64,000 nt of DNA from Mycobacteroides franklinii. GTDB taxonomy: Bacteria > Actinomycetota > Actinomycetes > Mycobacteriales > Mycobacteriaceae. Position 1 is the first letter of the stretch; the number at the start of each line of letters is the position of its first letter. Below are positions 1 to 6,747 of this stretch, in pieces. The stretch spans positions 124,001-188,000 of the forward strand of contig NZ_MAFQ01000006.1 of assembly GCF_002013895.1 (NCBI RefSeq), written 5' to 3'. The position numbers were made by a program, and so were the translations under genes. Under the pieces are notes generated by a model. That model did not search any database. It worked only from the letters and a program-made list of their open reading frames with translations, and was not told the DNA's origin.

Positions 1-63
1 CCCGCACACCTGTCCCCATCCCCGAGCAAGTAGCGACAGCTCTCGAACAGTTGAGGTAACAAC

Positions 64-729
64 ATGTCTGCAGTTCTCACACGCGACGGCGCCATCGCCA
101 CTCTTACGCTCGGTACCGACGAGAACCGGTTCACCCTGCCCTTCATCGACGAGGTCAACGCACGGATCGATGAGGTGCTGGCCGACGAAGAACCCACCGC
201 TCTCATCGTGACCGGTAGCGGAAAGTTCTTCTCCAACGGGCTGGACGTCGAATATCTGGGTGCCAACCCCGACAAGCTCGGCTGGTACATCACCGAGGTT
301 CAGAAGATCTTCGTGCGGCTGCTCACGCTGCCGGTGCCCACCGTGGCCGCCGTCAATGGACACGCCTACGGCGCCGGGGCCATGGTCGCCCTCAGCTGCG
401 ACTATCGGGTGATGCGTGCCGACCGCGGGTTCTTCTGCCTACCCGAGGTGAACGTCGGGCTGCCCTTCACGCCGGGCATGGCCGCTTTGTGTCAGGGCCG
501 GATGACCCCGCAGGCCGCGTCGGCCACCATGCCGAGCGGTCAGCGCTACGGCGGTGACGACTGCGTCCGACTGCTGATCGTCGAGGCAGCCGTGCCCGAG
601 ACCGAGGTGCTCGGTACCGCAAAGGGATTCGTCGAGCCGCTGGTAGGTAAGAACCGCGACACACTGGGCACCATCAAGAACGGCATGTACAGCTCGATCG
701 TGCCGCTGCTACTTGCCGGATTGGGATGA
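64..729 (+). CDS. Enoyl-CoA hydratase/isomerase (crotonase) family protein
   Basis: 221 residues, a short crotonase-fold protein acting on acyl-CoA thioesters in the cytoplasm. Visible family signatures are the first oxyanion-hole segment FSNGLD near residue 57 and the second, GHAYGAGAM, near residue 99, followed by LPEVNVGLPF, where a glutamate lies at a usual catalytic position. The short length and Glu placement resemble delta3-delta2-enoyl-CoA isomerases more than classical hydratases (about 260 residues), so isomerase is my preferred reading; this is inference. The start is supported by TTGAGGT seven bases before the ATG. Its 3' end overlaps the convergent membrane-protein gene by 21 bp. 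The 63 bases before it hold only this ribosome-binding site; the promoter is outside the window. Confidence 0.85.
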   Translation: MSAVLTRDGAIATLTLGTDENRFTLPFIDEVNARIDEVLADEEPTALIVTGSGKFFSNGLDVEYLGANPDKLGWYITEVQKIFVRLLTLPVPTVAAVNGHAYGAGAMVALSCDYRVMRADRGFFCLPEVNVGLPFTPGMAALCQGRMTPQAASATMPSGQRYGGDDCVRLLIVEAAVPETEVLGTAKGFVEPLVGKNRDTLGTIKNGMYSSIVPLLLAGLG

Positions 730-1158
730 GCCTCGTGGGCGAGTACCCCCGAACTGGGGTCGCGACAACAGCGCCACGATGGCCAGCGCGACGGCGATAG
801 CCGACGCCGAGATCGCGACCCAGAAGCCGTACCCGGTCACGATCGGTGGCTTGATGTTGGTGCGGTAGTACAGCAGTTCCAGCCCCATCAGCGCGAGCGC
901 CGACACACCGGCGGCGACGGGTGCGATGCGGTGCAGGATGTGCTGCCCCACCATGCATCCGGCCACCACCAACAGTGCGGAAACCAGCAAGATCATCTGT
1001 CCCGCACCGAATCCCGACGGAAGAACCACCGATCCGGTGGCACCGCCGATCGCGTTGGCCCTACCCCCACCGCTGGCCGAGGTTCGCAGCCACGGAAGCC
1101 AGACGCTGAACGCCATCACCAAGCCGGTGAACGCGATCAGCCATCCGACCCGTCTCAT
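709..1158 (-). CDS. Small integral membrane protein coupled to a MarR regulator
   Basis: 149 residues with about four hydrophobic segments (around residues 5-23, 45-65, 70-90 and 100-125) and a basic C-terminal tail; no family recognised. A longer frame exists, but MRRVGW at 1158 is the natural start because its ATG overlaps the stop of the upstream MarR gene in an ATGA tetranucleotide, the signature of translational coupling. It is therefore probably co-expressed with, and controlled by, that regulator. A role in transport or envelope stress would be a guess. The 3' end overlaps the convergent crotonase gene by 21 bp. Confidence 0.8.
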   Translation of the reverse strand: MRRVGWLIAFTGLVMAFSVWLPWLRTSASGGGRANAIGGATGSVVLPSGFGAGQMILLVSALLVVAGCMVGQHILHRIAPVAAGVSALALMGLELLYYRTNIKPPIVTGYGFWVAISASAIAVALAIVALLSRPQFGGTRPRGSSQSGK

Positions 1159-1583
1159 GGCAGTTGACTCGGAACACACTTGGCCAGCATGGCCTTCAAC
1201 GCGCGCCGCTCGTCGGCCGTCAATTTCTCCATGACCTCGTTCTCGCCCGCGGTGACCGCCTCTGCCGCCTTATCCAGCTGGGCGCTACCGCGCCGGGTCA
1301 GACGGGCGGGCAGCGACCGGCCGTGGTCCGCATTCTCCGGACGGCTGATGAGGCCCTCTTCCTCCAGCCGGTGCAGCACCGCGTTCATCGCCTGCCGGGT
1401 AACCATCGCTTGCCTGGCCAGTTCGGAGTTGGACATGCCGGGGTAGGTACGCAAGATCTGCATGCAGATGTACTCGGGCAGGCTGAGGCCGCTCGGCTCC
1501 AAGCGGGCCGCGACCTTGCCCCGAAGTGATGTCGCGGTACGGGTCAGCAAGTACCCCAAGCTCGCGGTGCCGTCGATTTCCAT
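1155..1583 (-). CDS. MarR-family transcriptional regulator
   Basis: 142 residues with a winged helix-turn-helix. The recognition region is MSNSELARQAMVTRQAMNAV (about 50-69) and the wing follows at LISRPENADHGRSLPARLT. Helices at both ends would form the dimer interface as in other MarR proteins. The start codon abuts a cluster of inverted repeats (1584-1606) and no Shine-Dalgarno sequence is visible, so an operator at the promoter/start and a leaderless or weakly translated message are likely. The coupled downstream membrane protein is the obvious target along with autoregulation; the ligand cannot be read from sequence. Confidence 0.88.
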   Translation of the reverse strand: MEIDGTASLGYLLTRTATSLRGKVAARLEPSGLSLPEYICMQILRTYPGMSNSELARQAMVTRQAMNAVLHRLEEEGLISRPENADHGRSLPARLTRRGSAQLDKAAEAVTAGENEVMEKLTADERRALKAMLAKCVPSQLP

Positions 1584-1606
1584 GTCAATGATGTTGACTT
1601 ATGTCA
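1584..1606. promoter_or_regulatory. Overlapping inverted repeats, probable MarR operator
   Basis: Two perfect palindromes share one half-site directly before the MarR start codon: GTCAA-N5-TTGAC (1584-1598) and TGAC-N4-GTCA (1595-1606). Position and symmetry fit a dimeric winged-helix regulator blocking its own transcription. No regulator binding has been shown. Confidence 0.5.
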
Positions 1607-1622
1607 GTGCCGCTTACAAGCA

Positions 1623-1652
1623 GGTCCCCGCGCCGTGTCGGGCGCGGGGACC
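1623..1652. terminator. 12-bp perfect hairpin between two minus-strand genes
   Basis: GGTCCCCGCGCC (1623-1634) pairs perfectly with 1641-1652 around a 6-base loop, just after the stop of the secreted repeat protein and before the MarR regulator. There is no strong U-tract on the minus strand, as is common for mycobacterial terminators. It probably insulates the two transcripts. Confidence 0.6.
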
Positions 1653-1677
1653 TTTGTGCTTGCTACCGGGGACTAAT

Positions 1678-3609
1678 TCACGATGCCTTGTGCGAGTCGC
1701 TGTGCGACGAACCACTCGAGGAACCGCCCGAAGAACCGCTGGAGGAACCGCTGGAGGAACCGCTGGATGAGCCGTTCGACGCACCGGAGTGCGAGTCGCT
1801 CGACGACGAGCTCGATCCGGACTCCGGCTTGGCGTTGGACGGTGCGGCGCTTTCGGGCTTCTTCGCAGTTGAAGACTCATTTTCAGACTTCTTCGGCGTG
1901 GCAGCCTTGGCGTCAGCCTTCTCGCTCTTGTCCGCCTTCGCCGAGTCATCGGCCTTCGGCGTGACCCCACCGCTGACCTCTCCGATCTTGGTGACCGGAG
2001 TGGGCAGCTTGACCTTCGGCAGGTTCACCTTCGGCTCTGCGGGCTTGGCAGCATCCGCCGGCTTCGCGGCGTCTGCGGGCTTGGCCGCGTCAGCGGGAGT
2101 CGCAGCCTTCGCGGGCTCGGCCGGGGTCGCGGCTTCGGCCGGAGTCGCCGGCTTGGCAGCTTCTGCCGGGGTCGCGGACTTGGCCGGATCGGCCGGAGTC
2201 GCCACCTTGACTGGATCGGCCGAGGTTGCGGGCTTGGCGGGATCCGCCGGAGCCGTCACCTTGACTGGCTCTGCCGGAGTGGCCGCCTCGACAGGCTTGG
2301 CGGGTTCTGCCGGAGTCGCCACCTTGACCTGCTCCGCGGGGGTCGCAGTTTTCGCCGCGTCCTCGACGGTGCCGGTCTTTGCGGCGTCCTTGGTGACCTC
2401 AGTCTTCGCGGCGTCGGCCTGAAGCGTCACAGCGTTGGCGGTCAGCTTCGACGTTGGCGAGATCAACGATGCCGACGGCGTAACCAGGGACGAGAGACCC
2501 GGAATGGTCGGGATGGTCGGCGCTGTCTGCGATGTGATGCCCTGCAGATACGACAGCACCGCGGCCGGCACACCGGGCAGCTGACCGATAGCCGTCACGA
2601 AGTTGTTAATGGCCGCCTGGTTCGCGGCAGAGTTCAACTGACCTGTCGCGTACCAGAAGGGAACGTTGAACGGCAGCGTCAACGCCCCACCCAACACCGT
2701 GAAAACCGGCTGAATCGCCGTGAACAAACTCGGCGGCGTAGCGGCTGCGGCCGCAGGAGTGGCCAACGCGGCCGTCTTCACCGTCGGCGTAGTGGCCGCT
2801 GCGGACGTCAACCCCGGAATCGACGGGATCGTCGGCAACGTCTGCGATGTGATGCCCTGCAGATACGACAGCACCGCGGCCGGCACACCGGGCAGCTGAC
2901 CGATAGCCGTCACGAAGTTGTTAATGGCCGCCTGGTTCGCGGCAGCGTTCAACTGCCCCGTGACAAACCAGAACGGAATGTTGAACGGCAGCGTCAACGC
3001 CCCACCCAACACCGTGAAAACCGGCTGAATCGCCGTGAACAAACTCGGCGCCGGCGTCGCCGCGGCAGGAGTGGCCAACGCGGCCGTCTTCACCGTCGGC
3101 GTAGTGGCCGCTGCGGACGTCAACCCCGGAATCGACGGGATCGTCGGCAGCGTCTGCGACGGAATACCCGCCAGGTAGGACAGCACCGCGGCCGGCACAC
3201 CGGGCAGCTGACCGATAGCCGTCACGAAGTTGTTGATGGCCGTCTGGTTCGCGGCGGCGTTCAACTGGCCCGTGATGAACCAGAACGGAATGTTGAACGG
3301 CAGCGTCAACGCCCCACCCAACACCGTGAAAACCGGCTGAATCGCCGTGAACAGACTCGGCGCCGGCGTAGCGGCGGCGGCCAACGGCGTTGCCGCCGGG
3401 CCTGCCACGCCCGGCAACGTGGCCAGCGAGCCAACGCTGGCCGGAGCCAGCGTGCCGTCGTTCGACGTCAGGACATAGGCCTGGGTCGACACGGTCTTGT
3501 GTTGCTCCGGACTGGCGATCGGAGCTTGGATCGTAGGAACAGAAGCCGTCGCGGCTATGCAGACACTGCAAACCGTCGCGGCAACCGTGGCACGAAGACG
3601 AACGCGCAC
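1678..3609 (-). CDS. Secreted repeat protein with Ala/Pro/Lys and Ser/Gly-rich tail (paralogue of 6733-8463)
   Basis: About 643 residues from GTG 3609, chosen because GAAGGGG lies eight bases upstream and the signal peptide (RVRLRATVAATVCSVCIAATA) then starts at residue 1; a longer frame to 3687 adds an unlikely leader. After the signal come three near-identical repeats of about 105 residues, each with LFTAIQPVFTVLGGALTLPF, a W/Y-rich patch, N-x-F-V-T-AIGQLPGVP and a TIPSIPGL linker. Next is a long AKPATPAE-type low-complexity region (about residues 375-520), then a Lys/Ser stretch and a (SSG)n tail ending in HSDSHKAS. The hydrophobic repeats followed by a charged disordered tail suggest an envelope-associated surface protein; no known family was recognised. 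A paralogue with the same plan lies 3 kb away. Function unknown. Confidence 0.82.
   Translation of the reverse strand: MRVRLRATVAATVCSVCIAATASVPTIQAPIASPEQHKTVSTQAYVLTSNDGTLAPASVGSLATLPGVAGPAATPLAAAATPAPSLFTAIQPVFTVLGGALTLPFNIPFWFITGQLNAAANQTAINNFVTAIGQLPGVPAAVLSYLAGIPSQTLPTIPSIPGLTSAAATTPTVKTAALATPAAATPAPSLFTAIQPVFTVLGGALTLPFNIPFWFVTGQLNAAANQAAINNFVTAIGQLPGVPAAVLSYLQGITSQTLPTIPSIPGLTSAAATTPTVKTAALATPAAAAATPPSLFTAIQPVFTVLGGALTLPFNVPFWYATGQLNSAANQAAINNFVTAIGQLPGVPAAVLSYLQGITSQTAPTIPTIPGLSSLVTPSASLISPTSKLTANAVTLQADAAKTEVTKDAAKTGTVEDAAKTATPAEQVKVATPAEPAKPVEAATPAEPVKVTAPADPAKPATSADPVKVATPADPAKSATPAEAAKPATPAEAATPAEPAKAATPADAAKPADAAKPADAAKPAEPKVNLPKVKLPTPVTKIGEVSGGVTPKADDSAKADKSEKADAKAATPKKSENESSTAKKPESAAPSNAKPESGSSSSSSDSHSGASNGSSSGSSSGSSSGSSGGSSSGSSHSDSHKAS
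2480..3371 (-). repeat. Three in-frame tandem repeats of about 312-315 bp
   Basis: The landmark beginning CACCGCGGCCGGCAC recurs at 2557, 2872 and 3184, giving periods of 315 and 312 bp, and long stretches between copies are identical. Each period encodes one ~105-residue repeat of the secreted protein. Such identity suggests recent duplication or gene conversion and possible copy-number variation between strains. Confidence 0.85.
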
Positions 3610-3771
3610 GTGAACCACCCCTTCTGGGCAAAGAATGTGGACAGGCTGGAAGGAACCTGGAGAACTCGGAATAAACGTAGGGCACACTGCACCATGCCGC
3701 CGACCACGGATTCGATAGTTTTCCTAGCCGTAAATCAAATATCGCCCAGGGTCCACCAAGGATTGCCCTGC

Positions 3772-3809
3772 GATTCTTCGAATCAACTGGGGGTTGGGTA
3801 AATCAACCC
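3772..3809. promoter_or_regulatory. Two inverted repeats upstream of dinB
   Basis: GATTC-TTC-GAATC (3772-3784) and GGGTTG-N7-CAACCC (3791-3809) lie within 40 bases of the dinB start. Neither fits the mycobacterial LexA box (TCGAAC-N4-GTTCGA), so SOS control is not supported. The second hairpin ends three bases before the ATG at 3813 and would hide a ribosome-binding site if that start is used. Between 3610 and 3771 I see only AT-richer promoter-like DNA, including a minus-strand TACGTT (3674-3679) suitable as a -10 for the repeat protein. Confidence 0.35.
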
Positions 3810-3812
3810 GAT

Positions 3813-5051
3813 ATGACTGTCGGACCCCGGTGCGAGCATCTGTTCATGACCGGGAGAGCCAGCATCCTGCACGCGGATCTGGACTCGTTCTACGCCTCCG
3901 TCGAGCAACGCGACGAACCGGCGCTGCGCGGCCGCCCGGTGATCGTTGGAGGCGGCGTCGTACTGGCCGCCAGCTACGAAGCTAAGCATCTCGGGGTGCG
4001 TACCGCCATGGGGGGTAGGCAGGCACTGCGGCTATGCCCACACGCCGTCGTGGTGCCGCCGCGTTTCGACGCCTACAGCGCCGCGAGCAAGTCGGTGTTC
4101 GAGGTCTTCCGGGACACCACACCCCTGGTCGAACCGTTGTCCATCGACGAAGCATTCCTGGACGTCTCCGGTCTGCAACGAATTTCGGGAACTCCGCGCG
4201 ATATCGCGGCGACATTGCGCATCGAGGTACGGCGACGCACCGGGTTGCCGATCACCGTCGGCGTCGCCCGCACCAAATTCCTGGCCAAGGTCGCAAGCCG
4301 CCAGGGCAAGCCCGACGGACTGCTGGTGGTGGAGCCACACGAGGAGCTGTCGTTCCTGCGCCCACTGCCGGTGCAGGCGCTGTGGGGTGTCGGCACCGTT
4401 ACGGCCGAGAAACTCCGGGTGTACGGAATCCGTACCGTCGCAGATGTCGCTGATCTTGGCGAGTCCACCCTGGCGTCGATGGTGGGCCGCGCCATGGGCC
4501 ACCAATTACATTGCCTTGCACATAATGTGGATCCACGCCGGGTTCAGGGGGGACGGCGACGGCGCTCCATCGGCGCCCAGTGCGCTCTCGGCCGTCACCG
4601 CCGCACCCCCGGTGAGATCGACGTCATCGCAACACAACTCATCGAACGTATCGCCCGCCGCATGCGTGACACGGGCCGTAGCTGCCGAACAGTGGTTCTC
4701 CGGCTACGGTTTCACGACTACACCCGCGCGACACGCTCGCATACCGTGTCTCGGCCCACAACGTCCACCGAACGTCTCCTGGCGGTGGCCCGCCAGCTTG
4801 TCGAGGAGGCCGCTCCGCTCATCGACGAACAGGGCATCACCCTCATCGGGTTCTCCGTCTCCAATTTTGACCCTTGCGGCGCAGCGCAATTAGAGCTGCC
4901 GTTTGCGGATTCGGAACAGCATGCGCTGGTACTCGACAGCACACTGGACGAGCTACGCGACAGGTTCGGTACCCGATCGGTTACCCGCGCCACCCTCTTG
5001 CACGGGGGCGGGCACGAGGAGTGGGGCATCCCGACCTTCGAGGATCTGTAA
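3813..5051 (+). CDS. dinB: Y-family DNA polymerase IV
   Basis: 412 residues. Y-family catalytic motifs are intact: HADLDSFYASVEQ (about 20-32) and SIDEAFLDVSG (about 109-119) supply the metal-binding acidic residues. The thumb and little-finger regions follow, and QLELPF near residue 361 is a good beta-clamp-binding motif, so the protein can reach the replisome, unlike clamp-motif-lacking DinB2-type mycobacterial paralogues. It should carry out translesion synthesis, incorporating opposite damaged or mismatched primer ends with low fidelity. The start is uncertain: ATG 3813 and ATG 3846 (MTGRASILHADLD) both precede the first motif and neither has a clear Shine-Dalgarno sequence. The stop codon lies inside the loop of a terminator shared with the convergent VOC gene. 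Confidence 0.92.
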   Translation: MTVGPRCEHLFMTGRASILHADLDSFYASVEQRDEPALRGRPVIVGGGVVLAASYEAKHLGVRTAMGGRQALRLCPHAVVVPPRFDAYSAASKSVFEVFRDTTPLVEPLSIDEAFLDVSGLQRISGTPRDIAATLRIEVRRRTGLPITVGVARTKFLAKVASRQGKPDGLLVVEPHEELSFLRPLPVQALWGVGTVTAEKLRVYGIRTVADVADLGESTLASMVGRAMGHQLHCLAHNVDPRRVQGGRRRRSIGAQCALGRHRRTPGEIDVIATQLIERIARRMRDTGRSCRTVVLRLRFHDYTRATRSHTVSRPTTSTERLLAVARQLVEEAAPLIDEQGITLIGFSVSNFDPCGAAQLELPFADSEQHALVLDSTLDELRDRFGTRSVTRATLLHGGGHEEWGIPTFEDL

Positions 5052-5068
5052 CGAAGACGGGATGCCCC
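5023..5068. terminator. Bidirectional terminator hairpin between dinB and the VOC gene
   Basis: GGGGCATCCCG (5023-5033) pairs perfectly with 5058-5068; an inner TTCG/CGAA pairing (5037-5040 with 5052-5055) extends it. It spans the dinB stop and ends nine bases before the convergent VOC stop, so it can serve both transcripts. Confidence 0.6.
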
Positions 5069-5076
5069 AGCCGGAA

Positions 5077-5856
5077 TCAGGAGACAGAGCACAGCCAGAA
5101 AGTGCCGCCGGTGGTGTCTTGCACCAGCGCCATCCGGCCATATGGGGTGTCCTGCGCAGGGGTCAGCACCACACCGCCAAGCTCGGTGACCTTGGCGACG
5201 CTGGCATCGGTGTCGTTGGTGCCGAAGTACACGGCCCAATGCGCGGGCACACCCTCGGGGAGCGCCCACTGACCGACCGTCGCGTCGTTGACACCCGCGA
5301 TGGGCTCACCGTCGTGCTGAGCGCACGCATACCGAAAATTGGCGGAATCGCCTTCTACCTTGGTGTTCCACCCCAGCACCTTGGTGTAGAAGTCGACGGC
5401 CTTGTCGTATTCACGGGTGTTCAGTTCATGCCACACCGGTGCACCAGCCTCCCCGACACGTTGGAAACCCTTGTGGGCCAACGGTTGCCATAGCCCTACT
5501 ACGGCGCCCGAGGGATCTCCGAAGAGTCCCATGTATCCGAGCTGCGGAACTTCCATGGGGGGTAGACAGTTGGTGCCGGCGTTGTCCACAGCCTTTTGCA
5601 GGGTGACGTTGATGTCGGCGGTGGCGAAGTAGGTCGTCCATGCGTCGGGGGCATTCCATTCGGGGTTGTTGGCGATCATTCCCGCGACGGCCTTACCGTC
5701 CTTATGCGCGTTGACATATCCGCCGTACTCGGGGCCGGCCTCCTGCAGGGTCCAGCCGAACAGCGCGCCATAGAACGCCTTCGACTTCTCAAGGTCCGAT
5801 GAGGCGAGGTCGATCCACGCCGGAGCTCCGAGTGGGGTTTCTTCACGAGTGGGCAT
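5077..5856 (-). CDS. Two-domain VOC (glyoxalase/bleomycin-resistance fold) protein
   Basis: 259 residues made of two vicinal-oxygen-chelate domains (about 10-125 and 140-258), each opening with the same motif: W-I-D-L-A-S-S-D...FYGALFGW, then W-H-E-L-N-T-R-E...FYTKVLGW. Both end with a D-P/T-x-G-x-x-(V/F)-x-LW strand. The arrangement matches mycobacterial CFP30B/Rv0911-like proteins. The enzymatic reaction of these proteins is not established; metal-dependent binding or detoxification of small carbonyls is a family-level inference. The start is firm, with AAGGAG five bases before ATG. It is a single gene convergent with dinB. Confidence 0.85.
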   Translation of the reverse strand: MPTREETPLGAPAWIDLASSDLEKSKAFYGALFGWTLQEAGPEYGGYVNAHKDGKAVAGMIANNPEWNAPDAWTTYFATADINVTLQKAVDNAGTNCLPPMEVPQLGYMGLFGDPSGAVVGLWQPLAHKGFQRVGEAGAPVWHELNTREYDKAVDFYTKVLGWNTKVEGDSANFRYACAQHDGEPIAGVNDATVGQWALPEGVPAHWAVYFGTNDTDASVAKVTELGGVVLTPAQDTPYGRMALVQDTTGGTFWLCSVS

Positions 5857-5968
5857 GAGGTCTCCTTGAAACTGGAAGGTGCATTCATAGGTACCGACCG
5901 CCGACGACGTGAAAACTCATCGCGCGCGGTTTGGCCACCTCTCCGCGACCAGCGGGAAGCCAGTTCGC

Positions 5969-5981
5969 TACGGTCTCTGGC
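5969..5981 (+). promoter_or_regulatory. Leaderless -10 element for yaaA
   Basis: TACGGT (5969-5974) is followed by seven bases and GTG 5982. That spacing places the transcription start at the start codon and decides this start over an upstream TTG. Confidence 0.55.
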
Positions 5982-6728
5982 GTGATCGTGCTGCTGCCAC
6001 CCTCGGAGACCAAACACGAAGGCGGGAATGGCGCACCCCTGCGCCTGGACGAGCTGGCCACGCCGTCGCTGAACCCGGTACGCGAAGCACTTGTCGACGA
6101 GCTCATCGCCCTCGCCGCCGACCCCGGCGCGTGCAGGAAGGCGCTGGGCATCTCGGCATCCCAGGACGCCGAGATCCAGCGCAACGCCGAACTGCGTGTC
6201 TCCCCCACCATGCCTGCCTTGCAGCGGTACACGGGTGTGCTGTACGACGCCCTGGATGTGACATCGCTGCGCGGCGCCTCCGCGACCCGTGCGCGCGAGC
6301 GCCTCGCCGTGGGCTCCGCGCTGTTCGGGCTGTTGCGCGCCGACGACCCGGTTCCCGCCTATCGACTGTCGGCGTCATCCAAGCTGCCCGGAAAGCCGAC
6401 ATTGGCCGCGCGCTGGAGGCCGGTCCTGGAACCTGCGCTCGCTGAGCTGGCGGCCGACGAACTGGTGGTCGACCTGCGATCGGGTTCCTATGCCGGATTG
6501 GGGCGGTTACCCCACGCGGTCACCGTGGACTGCCTCACCGAGCATCCCGGTGGTCGTCGCACAGTAATCACCCATTTCAACAAGGCTCACAAGGGAAAAC
6601 TGGCACGTATTCTCGCCGGAAGCCGGGCCGAACCCAACGATGCCGCGGCGGTGGCCACTGTCGCCCGTCGCGCGGGACTTCATATCGAGCGCGACGACGA
6701 CACCCTGACCATCATCGTCAGTCCTTAG
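5982..6728 (+). CDS. yaaA: YaaA/DUF328 peroxide-stress family protein
   Basis: 248 residues beginning VIVLLPPSETKHEGG, the typical opening of YaaA proteins, which in E. coli limit intracellular iron and DNA damage during hydrogen peroxide stress. The conserved K-P-T core (SKLPGKPTLAARWRP, about 133-147) and the late FNKAHKGKLAR segment (about 200) are present. The length is normal for the family. GTG 5982 is preferred because it starts exactly at the conserved N-terminus and has a leaderless -10 box; extension to 5931 adds 17 nonconserved residues. It is a single gene; its last codons lie in a 15-bp tandem duplication shared with the convergent gene. Confidence 0.88.
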   Translation: MIVLLPPSETKHEGGNGAPLRLDELATPSLNPVREALVDELIALAADPGACRKALGISASQDAEIQRNAELRVSPTMPALQRYTGVLYDALDVTSLRGASATRARERLAVGSALFGLLRADDPVPAYRLSASSKLPGKPTLAARWRPVLEPALAELAADELVVDLRSGSYAGLGRLPHAVTVDCLTEHPGGRRTVITHFNKAHKGKLARILAGSRAEPNDAAAVATVARRAGLHIERDDDTLTIIVSP

Positions 6729-6747
6729 AGCCTCAGTCCTTAGAGCC
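6718..6747. repeat. 15-bp perfect tandem duplication across two convergent stop codons
   Basis: TCAGTCCTTAGAGCC occurs at 6718-6732 and again at 6733-6747. The first copy holds the yaaA stop (6726-6728). Read on the minus strand, each copy encodes Gly-Ser-Lys-Asp-stop, the C-terminus of the secreted repeat protein. Confidence 0.9.

Noticed and set aside
1690..1780. Short tandem repeats that could suggest a CRISPR or minisatellite
   Set aside because: The 12-base units encode the (SSG)n tail in frame, with no spacers. This is coding low complexity.
1601..2422. Plus-strand open frame of 273 codons opposite the secreted repeat protein
   Set aside because: It is the antisense of low-complexity Ala/Pro/Lys and Ser/Gly codons, which leave complementary frames open. 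The minus-strand gene has a signal peptide, ribosome-binding site and paralogue.
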